Origin: Streptomyces sp. JJ66
Lineage (GTDB): Bacteria; Actinomycetota; Actinomycetes; Streptomycetales; Streptomycetaceae
Assembly (NCBI RefSeq): GCF_019303495.1
Contig: NZ_JAEVFI010000010.1
Coordinates: forward strand, 49,219-113,218
Direction of reading: 5' to 3'
Length of the DNA stretch: 64,000 bases
The notes under the pieces are model-generated. The model was not told the DNA's origin. It was given only the letters and a program-made list of their open reading frames with translations, and ran no database searches. The position numbers were made by a program, and so were the translations under genes. Below are positions 9,495 to 17,611 of this stretch, piece by piece; the stretch's first letter is position 1, and the number at the start of each line of letters is the position of its first letter.

Positions 9495-10349
9495 TCAGCG
9501 GCGGCGGCGCAGGACGCGAGTCACCGCGACGGCCGAGGCCAGGGCCAGGGCCGCCGCCGGAGCGGCCCAGCGGAGCGCGGCGGTGGTGGAGACCGTCTCC
9601 GGGGCGGGCACGGGGGCGTAACGCCCGCGCGGCGGCGCGTGGTCCACCTCCTCCGCGCTGCGGCCGATCATGGTGCGCCGCGCGTGCGCCGCCTCGGCGG
9701 GCACGGGCGGCGTCAGCCCCGCGGGCTCCTCGGCGGGGAGCGGATCAAGCGAAGACGCGGGGACGGGCGGGTCGAAGCCGGAATCGCCCGCGGGTTCGGC
9801 GGCCGGGTCCGGCTCCGGCGTCCCCGGGGGTGTCTCCGGGGCCGGGATGCCCGGGATGACGCGGGCGTTGTCGTCGGCGGGCGGGTCGGCGGCCAGACTC
9901 TCCGCCAGCGCCTCGCCGAACCGTTCCAGCAGCCGCCGTCCGGCGGTGGCGCGCTGCCTGGCCTCGACCTCGGTCAGGCGGCCCGTGCCCCGCACGCCGC
10001 CGGTGCAGGCGAGCGCGGTGCCCGCCCCGGCGTCCGGCGAGGAAGCGGTGCGCGGGGTGAGCGTCAGGGTGAGGTGAGCCTTGCCCTGGCCGCGGGCCTC
10101 GGTGCCCTCGCCGGTGACGTGGAAGCCGTCTTCGGCGGCGGCGATCGCCAGCGTGCCACGGTAGGTGATGGTGGACCCGGCGATGCGGAGCCGCAGGCGT
10201 CCGGTCACCGCCGTCTCCCCCTCCGGAGCCCGGGGCTCCTCGGACGCGTCGGGCTGGAACCCCGGTACGCAGCGGGCGACGCGCTCGGGCTCGGCGAGCG
10301 CCGCCCGGACCGGGCCGACCGGAAACGGTACGTACACCTCGTGCTCCAT
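9495..10349 (-). CDS. CoxG-like SRPBCC protein with C-terminal membrane anchor
   Basis: A 284-residue protein. Residues 1-150 form an SRPBCC fold of the CoxG type: it opens MEHEVYVPFPVGPVRAALAE, has ARCVPGFQ, and ends with a helix near RQRATAGRRLLERFGEALAESL. A long Pro/Ala/Glu-rich disordered segment follows. One hydrophobic helix close to the C-terminus (APAAALALASAVAVTRVL) is followed by RRRR. In CO-dehydrogenase operons CoxG recruits the enzyme to the membrane. No molybdenum hydroxylase genes are adjacent, so the partner here is unknown; the tail anchor nonetheless fits a membrane-docking role. Confidence 0.8.
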   Translation of the reverse strand: MEHEVYVPFPVGPVRAALAEPERVARCVPGFQPDASEEPRAPEGETAVTGRLRLRIAGSTITYRGTLAIAAAEDGFHVTGEGTEARGQGKAHLTLTLTPRTASSPDAGAGTALACTGGVRGTGRLTEVEARQRATAGRRLLERFGEALAESLAADPPADDNARVIPGIPAPETPPGTPEPDPAAEPAGDSGFDPPVPASSLDPLPAEEPAGLTPPVPAEAAHARRTMIGRSAEEVDHAPPRGRYAPVPAPETVSTTAALRWAAPAAALALASAVAVTRVLRRRR

Positions 10350-10437
10350 GCCCCGGAGCCTACCTGCGTACGGGTGGTCTGATGCCCGATCCCGCGCGCT
10401 TTCCGCACACCGGGCGCCACGTCAGGCGGTGGTGGAC

Positions 10438-12114
10438 TCAGCCGTCGTAGCGCGGGTGCAGCAGGGTCGAGGGCGGCAGGCCGGTGGCGCGGTGCCGCCG
10501 CGCGGTGGCGGCGGCGTGGGTGAGGTCGGCGGGGGTGAGGGTGCTGTCGGCGGGCGCGGTGGGGGCGAGGGTGAGCGGCGGCGGGCCGCCGGGCGCGGCG
10601 AGCAGGAAGCCCCAGTCGGCGGGTGGCTGGCCGCCGTCGGCGCGGGTGCGCGGGGCGCGGTCGGTGTCGGCGGGGTAGCCGGTGAGCCGCCCGTCCACGG
10701 CGTACGGGACGGGGTGCAGACCGGCGGAGCGCAGCGTGGCCGCCACCGTCCAGAAGGTGTGCCCGGAGCCGCGTACCGACCCGGCGTGCACGGCGACGCG
10801 CCCGTCCGGAGTCAGGGCACGCGGCAGCATGCCGTAGAACTCCTGCGAGTACAGCCGCGTCGCCTCGGCCAGCCGGGGATCGGGCAGCCCGGACAGGACG
10901 ACGTCGTACGGCGCCTCGCCGGTGCCGGGCCAGGCCCGCACCCAGCGGAAGGCGTCAGCGGTCACGACGCGCACCCGGGGGTCGGCGAAGGCGTCCCCGT
11001 TGAGCGCGCTCAGTCGCGGATCGGTGCGGGCGAGCGCCACGACGCCGGGATCGAGGTCCACGACGGTGACCGAGCCGACGTCGTCGTAGCGCAGCACCTC
11101 GCGCAGGGCCAGGCCGTCGCCGCCGCCGAAAATGAGCACGCGTCCGCGCGGCCCGGCGGCCATCGCCGGGTGGACCAGCGCCTGGTGGTAGCGGGCCTCG
11201 TCCGCGCCGCAGACGCGCAGCCGCCCGTCGAGGTACAGCTCCAGCCCACAGGCGCTCGCCGGGCGCGGCCCGCCGGTCTGGGTCAGCACGATCTCCTGCA
11301 CGTCGGTGCGCACCGCGACCCGGACGTCCGCGCCGTACACCGCGCGGCGCGCGGCGTCCTCGAACGGCCCGGCCAGCACGGCGGCCGCCGCCAGCAGCGC
11401 CAGCGTCGCGGCGAAGGCGAGCACCGTCGCGGCGCGGGCGGCGCGGGTGAGGTCGTGCCGGAACAGCCACAGCACGAGCGCGCCCCCGGCGACGGCGTTC
11501 ACCCCGCCGACCAGCAGCGCGCCGGTGAGCTGCCCGAACAGCGGCAGCAGCAGGAACGGGAAGGCCAGCCCGCCGACGAGGGCGCCCACGTAGTCGGCGG
11601 CGAACAGGTCCGCGACGGCGCCGCCCGCGTCCTGCGCCCGGATGCGCTGGATCAGCGTCATCAGCAGCGGCATCTCGGCGCCGATCAGCACGCCGATGGT
11701 GAGGGAGAAGGCGACCAGGGCCAGGCGGGAGGCGCCGAACCAGGCGAAGCACGCGTACAGCGCCATCGCCGAGCCGCCGCCGACGAGTGCGAGCAGGGAC
11801 TCGATCAGCCCAAAGCCGACGGCGGCCCGGCAGCGCAGCCGCTTGGCCAGCAGCGAGCCCACGCCCATGGCGAACACCATGACCGACAGCACGATCGACG
11901 CCTGCGTCACCGAGTCACCGGTGAGGTAGGTGGCCAGCGCCACGAGGGCCAGCTCGTAGACCAGCCCGCACGCGGCGCAGACGAACACCGCGCACAGGAC
12001 GAGGAAGCGGCCGGCCCTCGCTGACACCGGCAGCCGCACGGACGACGCGTCCGCCGCCGATCCCGGCGTGCCCTCGGGCCGCACCGGCCGTCCGGACACG
12101 GGCTGGTCGATCAT
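10438..12114 (-). CDS. Membrane spermidine-synthase-like aminopropyltransferase
   Basis: A 558-residue fusion. The N-terminal half (about 30-230) is a bundle of hydrophobic helices; the C-terminal half is a SpeE-type fold with the SAM/decarboxylated-SAM site [18 protein letters not shown] and the acidic end [11 protein letters not shown]. The family transfers an aminopropyl group to a diamine or acts as a related methylthioadenosine-forming enzyme. Membrane-linked versions are common in actinobacteria. No speD is nearby, so the donor source is unclear. It lies 118 bases downstream of the DUF2617 gene on the same strand, an arrangement seen in actinobacteria. Confidence 0.88.
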   Translation of the reverse strand: MIDQPVSGRPVRPEGTPGSAADASSVRLPVSARAGRFLVLCAVFVCAACGLVYELALVALATYLTGDSVTQASIVLSVMVFAMGVGSLLAKRLRCRAAVGFGLIESLLALVGGGSAMALYACFAWFGASRLALVAFSLTIGVLIGAEMPLLMTLIQRIRAQDAGGAVADLFAADYVGALVGGLAFPFLLLPLFGQLTGALLVGGVNAVAGGALVLWLFRHDLTRAARAATVLAFAATLALLAAAAVLAGPFEDAARRAVYGADVRVAVRTDVQEIVLTQTGGPRPASACGLELYLDGRLRVCGADEARYHQALVHPAMAAGPRGRVLIFGGGDGLALREVLRYDDVGSVTVVDLDPGVVALARTDPRLSALNGDAFADPRVRVVTADAFRWVRAWPGTGEAPYDVVLSGLPDPRLAEATRLYSQEFYGMLPRALTPDGRVAVHAGSVRGSGHTFWTVAATLRSAGLHPVPYAVDGRLTGYPADTDRAPRTRADGGQPPADWGFLLAAPGGPPPLTLAPTAPADSTLTPADLTHAAATARRHRATGLPPSTLLHPRYDG

Positions 12115-12232
12115 GCGGGGAACGCTACGTGACGCTAAACCTCCGCAGTGTCACCCTCAAGGGTGGATTTCCGCTCCCGAAGTCCGGGAAGCGGATGGCG
12201 CCCCGAGGGACCCCGGGGCGTCCAGGCCCGCG

Positions 12233-12775
12233 TCAGGCCAGCGCGCCTTCCCGCGCCCCCTCCCGCGCGCGGACGGCGACGCGGCTGCGGGTGGCGACCA
12301 GACGCCGTTCCTGCGGATAGGCGTGCCAGGTGCGCCAGCACACCTGCTGGCCGACGCGCTGGACGAGCAGGGCCGTGAACGCGTACGGGTCGCCGGGGAA
12401 CGTTCCGGCCAGCCCGTGCGGGTGGTCGGCGACCAGCGCGAGCAGTTCCTGCGCCCGGCCGGAGAACGAGTTGCGCGAGAGCGTCTCCACCCGCGCGGCG
12501 AACTCGTACTCCCAGGCCCCGAGCCGCCGGGAGACACCGACCGGCAGCGGGCTGCCGCTGCGGCGGCCCGGCATGCACGCCACGGTCTCCGAACAGCTGC
12601 CGCTGTCCTCGTCCAGCAGCACCTGATGCGACGCCCCCAGCAGACGCAACTGCACCCGCGCGCGACCGAGCCGCAGGTCGAGGGTGGCCAGCGCGGGGAG
12701 TGGCGCATGGCCGAGGGCCCAGGCGAGGTCGGCGGCCCGGGTGTCGGTGTAGGCGGTGTTCAGCGTGGTGAGCAT
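12233..12775 (-). CDS. DUF2617 family protein
   Basis: A 180-residue cytoplasmic protein, without signal peptide or membrane helix. It has the family features LATLDLRLGRARVQLRLLGA, a GRRSGSPLPVGVSRRLGAWE strand pair, and a C-terminal FTALLVQRVGQQVCWRTWHAYPQ-like region with a conserved W-H pair. The function of DUF2617 is not established. It is repeatedly found beside speE-like genes in actinobacteria, as here, hinting at a polyamine-related role. ATG at 12775 is chosen because GGAG lies 8 bases upstream; longer in-frame versions reach 12907 but lack a ribosome binding site. Confidence 0.85.
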   Translation of the reverse strand: MLTTLNTAYTDTRAADLAWALGHAPLPALATLDLRLGRARVQLRLLGASHQVLLDEDSGSCSETVACMPGRRSGSPLPVGVSRRLGAWEYEFAARVETLSRNSFSGRAQELLALVADHPHGLAGTFPGDPYAFTALLVQRVGQQVCWRTWHAYPQERRLVATRSRVAVRAREGAREGALA

Positions 12776-13410
12776 GGTCGGCTCCGCAAGCACGTGGGGA
12801 GGATGGGCCGGTAGAGGGTGGCCGGGCACTCCTCGGGGGATGAGCCAGGTGGATCTCAGTTGTTCGCCGGCGGCGCGTGCCCACACGGGCTCCTGACACA
12901 CCATCACCGAACCACGATCCCAGCAAAGTTCACAGCGGTTTTACCCAACTTCGGGCCGTTTCCATACCCGAGAGGGCGGTGTTGATCACGTGTTCACCCG
13001 CTTCTCCTCGCTACTCCCAACCACCCCACCCAGCAAGGCAGTTGTCCCTGGCATATCGCCCGCCCACCCGCCACTCCTGACCCCCGGGGCCACCGCCGGG
13101 ACCTCTCGCCGGTGCTGCGGCCCGCGAAAGCCTGGCCGTTCCCCGCGGCTGGCGCAGTCGGCGGAGCGCGCCGGGACGCGCCGCAGCCCCTCCGCACGGC
13201 GCTGGGGCCGGACGCTTCCCGGTAGCGCCCACCGACCTGTGACTCCACGCCGTGCCGGTCAACCCCCGTCCGGCCGCAGTGGCGACCAGCTCCGCCTGGA
13301 GCGTGCCGTCGCGAGGAGACGCGGCCTTCCCGGACCGCGGCGACCCTCAGGCACCCGAGGACGCGCCCGGGGTGCGTGGGCGGGGCGACGGTACCGGTGC
13401 GGGTGGTTCC
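12776..13410. other. Intergenic region without a recognisable gene
   Basis: About 635 bases between two minus-strand genes. The part 12905-13020 is less GC-rich and probably carries the promoter of the DUF2617-speE pair, though no confident -35/-10 pair is assigned. Frames at 12990-13568 (plus) and 12994-13262 (minus) read as Arg/Pro/Ala-rich shadow sequence without domain features. I see no RNA gene here. Confidence 0.4.
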
Positions 13411-13635
13411 TCAGTCGCCTCCGCCGCAGCCTCCTCCTCCTCCACCGCCGCCTCCGCCGCAGTCGCCCCAGCCCCCGTCGCTGTTACTCCAGCCTCCACC
13501 GTGCGATCCGCTGGCACCGTTGCCGCCCACGCGTGACCCGTTACGTCCGCTCAGGACAGCCCAGATGACTACCGTGATGACGATCATCAGGAAGACCATG
13601 CTGAATGCGGCGATCATGACGAACAACATGTTCAT
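13411..13635 (-). CDS. Small membrane protein with Gly/Cys-rich tail
   Basis: A 74-residue protein with one long hydrophobic helix (residues 3-29, LFVMIAAFSMVFLMIVITVV-type). A polar tail follows that becomes almost pure Gly with two Cys (DCG9CGGGD). The ATG follows GGGGGG at normal spacing. The Gly/Cys tail recalls the C-termini of several uncharacterised actinobacterial membrane proteins. Function unknown. An opposite-strand frame coding poly-Pro is its shadow and is rejected. The gene faces away from the aminotransferase, about 125 bases separating the two starts. Confidence 0.7.
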   Translation of the reverse strand: MNMLFVMIAAFSMVFLMIVITVVIWAVLSGRNGSRVGGNGASGSHGGGWSNSDGGWGDCGGGGGGGGGGCGGGD

Positions 13636-13759
13636 GCCGATTCCCCCCTCGATCCTGCCCCGCCCCCCGACAGGGCAGACCTGACCGGGACATCCCCCTC
13701 CCGCTTCTATGGCAAAGCACACTTGAGCAAGCTCAGAGGTTTCCCGGAGGATGCCGGGT

Positions 13760-14947
13760 ATGGGACGACCGCTGCTGAACCGCCGCCTCGCGGAGTTCGG
13801 AACCACGATCTTCGCCGAGATGTCGGCGCTCGCCCAGCGCACCGGGGCCATCAACCTCGGCCAGGGCTTTCCGGACACCGACGGCCCCGAGCAGGTTCGG
13901 GAGGCCGCCGTACGGGCGCTGCGCAAGGGGTGGGGCAACCAGTACCCGCCCGGCCCCGGCGTCCCCGAGCTGCGCCACGCCGTGGCCGCGCACCAGCGGC
14001 GGTGGTACGGCCTGGAGTGGGACCCGGACACCGAGGTGCTGGTCACGGCCGGGGCCACCGAGGCCATCGCCGCCGCGCTGCTGGCCCTGGTGGAACCCGG
14101 TGACGAGGTGGTCGCGCTGGAGCCCTACTACGACTCCTACGCGGCGTCCATCGCCCTGGCGGGCGGCACCCGCGTCCCCGTCACGCTGCACCCGGACACG
14201 TCCACCGGAACGCCGTTCTACCGGCTGGACCTGGACAAGCTGCGGGCCGCCGTCACCGACCGCACCCGCCTGCTCCTGCTGAACTCCCCGCACAACCCCA
14301 CCGGCACCGTGCTCAGCCGCGCCGAGCTGACGGCGATCGCGGACCTGGCCTGCGAGCGCGACCTGCTGGTCGTCACCGACGAGGTGTACGAACACCTGGT
14401 CTTCGACGGCGACCACGTGCCCATCGCCACCCTCCCCGGCATGCGCGACCGCACGGTGACGATCTCCAGCAGCGGCAAGACCTTCTCCTTCACTGGGTGG
14501 AAGGTCGGCTGGGTGACGGCCGAGCCCGGACTGCTCACCGCCGTCCGCTCGGCGAAGCAGTACCTCACCTTCGTCTCCGCCGGACCGTTCCAGTACGCGA
14601 TCGCCGAGGCGCTGGCGCTGCCCGACGCGTACTTCACCGGTCTGCGCGACGAACTGCGCGCCAAGCGCGACCGGCTCGCGGACGGCCTCGCGGAGGCGGG
14701 CTTCACGGTGTACCGGCCGTCCGGCACGTACTTCGTGACCACCGACATCCGCCCCCTGGGCGGCGAAAGCGACGGCGTCGCCTTCTGCCGAGCCCTGCCG
14801 GAGCGCTGCGGCGTGGTGGCCGTCCCCAACGCCGTCTTCTACGACCACCGCGCCGAAGGCGCCCCCTTCGTCCGCTTCGCCTTCTGCAAGCGGACCGACG
14901 TGGTGGAAGAAGCCATCAGAAGGCTGTCCAAACTGCGCACACACTGA
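13760..14947 (+). CDS. PLP-dependent class I/II aminotransferase (DapC/YbdL-like)
   Basis: A 395-residue fold-type I aminotransferase. Visible motifs are INLGQGFPDTDGP near the start, NSPHNPTGTV, DEVYEHLVFDG, and SSSGKTFSFTGWKVGW, in which the Lys binds PLP. The Arg of FVRFAFCK near the end binds the substrate carboxylate. Closest recognisable relatives are Streptomyces proteins annotated as N-succinyldiaminopimelate aminotransferase, and the methionine aminotransferase YbdL/kynurenine transaminase group; substrate is undecided. ATG at 13760 is preferred because GGAGG (13746-13750) would abut the ATG at 13751 but sits 9 bases from this one. Confidence 0.9.
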   Translation: MGRPLLNRRLAEFGTTIFAEMSALAQRTGAINLGQGFPDTDGPEQVREAAVRALRKGWGNQYPPGPGVPELRHAVAAHQRRWYGLEWDPDTEVLVTAGATEAIAAALLALVEPGDEVVALEPYYDSYAASIALAGGTRVPVTLHPDTSTGTPFYRLDLDKLRAAVTDRTRLLLLNSPHNPTGTVLSRAELTAIADLACERDLLVVTDEVYEHLVFDGDHVPIATLPGMRDRTVTISSSGKTFSFTGWKVGWVTAEPGLLTAVRSAKQYLTFVSAGPFQYAIAEALALPDAYFTGLRDELRAKRDRLADGLAEAGFTVYRPSGTYFVTTDIRPLGGESDGVAFCRALPERCGVVAVPNAVFYDHRAEGAPFVRFAFCKRTDVVEEAIRRLSKLRTH

Positions 14948-15474
14948 TGCCCCGCCCCTCCGCCCCCAGCGAAGGGGATGCCGCGCCAGCTGTCGGCGTC
15001 AGCGAGGCGCGTCGTACGTGTGCACGTTCAGCGGCATGTAGTCACCCTCTCTTTCTCCTCGTTGTGAGTGGACCCTGCCCCGGTGGAGCAGGGGACAGTG
15101 GAGCTTGCCGAGCGCGGCAAGCGTGCGGCAGAAACCCTGTCGCCCCCTCAGATCGCCAACGCGAAACGGACCAGCGAAGCGGGCGACAGGGTGTGAGAGC
15201 TTCACTGCCGCCCCTTCGCCTTGCAGATCGAGCAGGGGAAGGGGCAGGGTTTCACGGACTGCCCACGAGGCAGGAACACGACTCCGGAAGCCCGGTCAAC
15301 TCGTAGCCTGTCGCCCGTCGTGAGCGCCGTCCCCCGTGTGGGTGCCGTCCGATCTCCACGGTGCGGTCAGAGACCCGCGACATGTCTCCCGCCGTCCGGG
15401 CTGCCTCCCCGCTGTCGGCCGAGTGCTTCACACACGTCGCAGCGGCACGGGAGTGGCCGCACCGGGGGGCTTGG
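14948..15474. other. Hairpin-rich intergenic region with a possible 12-codon ORF
   Basis: No conventional gene. Four inverted repeats lie in 175 bases: 15073-15078/15088-15093, 15103-15110/15115-15122 (8-base stem, 4-base loop), 15134-15145/15181-15192 (12-base stem), and 15210-15217/15238-15245. On the minus strand they are followed by a purine-rich stretch (GAGGAGAAAGAGAGGG). ATG at 15036 then opens a 12-residue frame, MPLNVHTYDAPR. This could be a structured RNA or a leader. The remaining part, 15250-15474, shows nothing. Confidence 0.35.
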
Positions 15475-16029
15475 TCAGCGGGCGTCCGCCTCGGGCTCGG
15501 GGTGCGGGAGCTCGTCGAGGTCGAGGGTGAAAGTGCGGCCGTCGGCCAGGGGGATGGGGAGCTTGCCCGTGCCGTACTGGTGGGTGTGCGCCGCGATGTA
15601 ACCGGTGCCGGTCGGCTGGGTGTGCAGGACGACTTCCTGGGCGTAGGGGTCTACCACCAGGTAGACCGGGATGCCGTAGCGGCCGTACTTCGCGGTGCAG
15701 TCGTCGTAGTCCTTGCGCGCGGAGGAGGTCGAGACGACCTCGGAGATCAGCAGGACGTCCTCGAAGCTGTAGCGCTTGCCTTCCTTACGCGCGTCCTCAC
15801 GCAGGATCGCGAGGTCGGGGGCGGAGTTCTCGTCAGCGGGGAAATCGATGTAGACGTCGGAGGTGACCTTCGCGTGACGGCCGAGGGTCAGAGCGGAGTC
15901 GATCTGCATTGATCTGATGGTGCTGGAGTGCTCTTCGCTCTGTGGGGTCATGATCACCTTTCCGTCGGCCCCGAACAGGACCGTGTACCCCTCGGGGAAC
16001 TCGGTGTGCACGATCGCGTCGACGCTCAT
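15475..16029 (-). CDS. Uma2 family (DUF820) PD-(D/E)XK-like protein
   Basis: A 184-residue protein. Family marks are FPEGYTVLFGADGKVIMTP at the start, SDVYIDFPADENSAPDLAIL in the middle, and VSTSSARKDYDDCTAKYGRYG followed by YLVVDP. The Asp of PDLAIL and the Glu/Ser strand of LLISEVVS lie where restriction-fold nucleases place catalytic acids. Uma2 proteins are abundant in Streptomyces and cyanobacteria, and their function is poorly understood. Start ATG at 16029 follows GGAAGGAG. It is a single gene with no toxin or antitoxin partner. Confidence 0.88.
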   Translation of the reverse strand: MSVDAIVHTEFPEGYTVLFGADGKVIMTPQSEEHSSTIRSMQIDSALTLGRHAKVTSDVYIDFPADENSAPDLAILREDARKEGKRYSFEDVLLISEVVSTSSARKDYDDCTAKYGRYGIPVYLVVDPYAQEVVLHTQPTGTGYIAAHTHQYGTGKLPIPLADGRTFTLDLDELPHPEPEADAR

Positions 16030-16187
16030 GAACGACTCCTTCCCGTGTGGACCCAGGATAGGACGGAAAGAGCTGCGGCCCCGAGCCCGTTGGTACGGTC
16101 GGCAGACGGCCCGGACAGAGCGTGCGCCCCACAGCCGGTGCCGGAGAACCGCGACGGTATGGCCCTCTGCCGCCCCGGGGGCGGGTG

Positions 16188-16799
16188 TCAGTGGGCGATG
16201 TCCACGGTGAGGGTGCCGGCGGCGGGGGTGACGCGGAAGCCGTCCTGCGACTCGACGCCGATGGCGACGCCCAGTTCGCCCTCGAAGACGCCCATGCCCG
16301 CCACGCCGCGCACGGTGTCCGTCGGCTCGCCGTCGAAGGGGACGTTCGCCTCACGCGGCATGCCGACGAGGACCAGCTTGAGGCCGTGCTCGCCGGGGAC
16401 CTCGGTGACGTCACCGCGACCGCCGTGGGCGAGCGGGTCCATGTAGTGGGCGATGTAGCCGGGGGTGCCGCCTTCGAAGGTGAAGGTGAGGCGGTCGTAG
16501 CCGTCGTGCTCGGTGAGCATGACGTTCCGCAGGGTCGGGCGGGTGGTGAAGTTGTCGCCCTCGCCGCTCACCTTCTGGGCGCTGAACTCCGTGGTCGGTG
16601 ACGCGGGCACCGAGGGGGACGCCGGTGGGGCCGTGGGGGAGTGCGTCTGGGGGCCGGGTTCCGACGCCGGTGCGGACGGCGAGGTGGAGACCGAACCCGC
16701 CTCGGACGCGGGTTCGCTGCCGCAGGCGGTGAGGGTCAGCGCGGTGGCCAGGGCCAGCGCGGCCAGGGGCAGGGCGGGGGCAGGGGGGCGTCGTCGCAT
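16188..16799 (-). CDS. AMIN-like domain lipoprotein
   Basis: A 203-residue exported protein with a lipobox: a hydrophobic stretch ends in LTLTACGSEP, whose Cys would be lipidated. A Ser/Pro/Ala-rich spacer spans about residues 30-70. The AMIN-like beta domain follows, with DGYDRLTFTFEGGTPGYIAHY and a C-terminal GTLTVDIAH. Related domains attach cell-wall proteins to peptidoglycan, but this standalone form has no known role. ATG at 16799 follows GAGAGGAAG. It is downstream of the YbjN gene on the same strand but separated by a strong palindrome. Confidence 0.85.
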   Translation of the reverse strand: MRRRPPAPALPLAALALATALTLTACGSEPASEAGSVSTSPSAPASEPGPQTHSPTAPPASPSVPASPTTEFSAQKVSGEGDNFTTRPTLRNVMLTEHDGYDRLTFTFEGGTPGYIAHYMDPLAHGGRGDVTEVPGEHGLKLVLVGMPREANVPFDGEPTDTVRGVAGMGVFEGELGVAIGVESQDGFRVTPAAGTLTVDIAH

Positions 16800-16823
16800 G
16801 CGGGCGCTTCCTCTCCGGGTACG

Positions 16824-16865
16824 GCGGACGGCCCCGGGCGGGCATGCCCGCCCGGGGCCGTCCGC
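16824..16865. terminator. Perfect 42-base palindrome, likely terminator
   Basis: Positions 16824-16865 form a perfect palindrome centred between 16844 and 16845 (GCGGACGGCC...GGCCGTCCGC). It lies just downstream of the YbjN gene on the minus strand and upstream of the lipoprotein gene. There is no U-run, as is usual for Streptomyces terminators. It probably ends YbjN transcription. Confidence 0.8.
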
Positions 16866-16891
16866 GATGTGCTGCGGGTGCTTCGGGGAGG

Positions 16892-17464
16892 TCAGCTCTC
16901 GTCGCCGTCCGGGCCGGTGCCGGGGGTGCTGTCCGGGCCGCCGGTGCCGTCGGAGCCGGATTCGGCGTCCTTCTCCAGACCGAGCGTGTCCACGAGCCAC
17001 TTGTCGAACTCCATCGACGCACGCACCCAGCTCACCGTGCTGGACACGAAGTGTTCCAGCGACACGCCGGTGCCGATGAGCAGCTGCGCTTCGCCGATCA
17101 ACCTGACGGTGCCGTCGTCATGCGTGTGGGTGTAGACCTTTGGCCACAGGGTGCGGCGGTTCCAGTCGTCGATCGACTCCAGGATCTTGATCTTGTCGTC
17201 GATCGAGTGCGGCCGGTCGTAGAACGTCCGCACCGAGAAGACCTGCTGCTCCTTCTCCCCGCGGAACATGAAGTACGTGCGGAACTTCTCCCACGGCGCG
17301 GCGAGGTCGCCCTCGTCGTCAACGACGTACTTGAGCTCCATCTGGTCGAGCAGCTGCTTGACCAGGTTCTGGTCCGGGACGATCGGCCCCTGAGGCGGAC
17401 CCTGCTGCGGTTGCTGAGGTTCCTGGCCCCCGAAGTTCGGAATCGAGGACGGGTCGATGCTCAC
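16892..17464 (-). CDS. YbjN domain-containing protein
   Basis: A 190-residue cytoplasmic protein. A Pro/Gln-rich N-terminus (about 1-30) precedes a YbjN-type alpha/beta domain, with LLDQMELKYVVDDEGDLAAP and YFMFRGEKEQQVFSVRTFYD. The C-terminus is acidic (DAESGSDGTGG). YbjN domains resemble type III secretion chaperones, and in E. coli YbjN affects motility and stress. In Streptomyces the role is unknown. It is read in the same direction as clpB, 150 bases further along, but has its own ATG with a purine-rich upstream sequence. Confidence 0.87.
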   Translation of the reverse strand: MSIDPSSIPNFGGQEPQQPQQGPPQGPIVPDQNLVKQLLDQMELKYVVDDEGDLAAPWEKFRTYFMFRGEKEQQVFSVRTFYDRPHSIDDKIKILESIDDWNRRTLWPKVYTHTHDDGTVRLIGEAQLLIGTGVSLEHFVSSTVSWVRASMEFDKWLVDTLGLEKDAESGSDGTGGPDSTPGTGPDGDES

Positions 17465-17611
17465 GTAGGTGTTCCCTTCGTACGGCTTCGGCCATCCTCC
17501 CCCACGACGGCCCGGTCACCGCAACCCGGCCGGGCGCCCTCTCGGTGCGGCGCGCCCGCCCCTTGCGACGGCAGCCGCCCCGTGCGGCGGGTGCCCGGCC
17601 GGGCTGCGCGG

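Noticed and set aside
10165..12024. 619-codon plus-strand frame opposite the SpeE-like gene
   Set aside because: No recognisable protein features; the minus-strand frame has clear transmembrane helices and a SAM-binding motif.
12990..13568. Plus-strand frame of 192 codons in the gap after DUF2617
   Set aside because: Low-complexity Arg/Pro sequence with no ribosome binding site; overlaps the poly-Gly tail of the better-supported small membrane protein.
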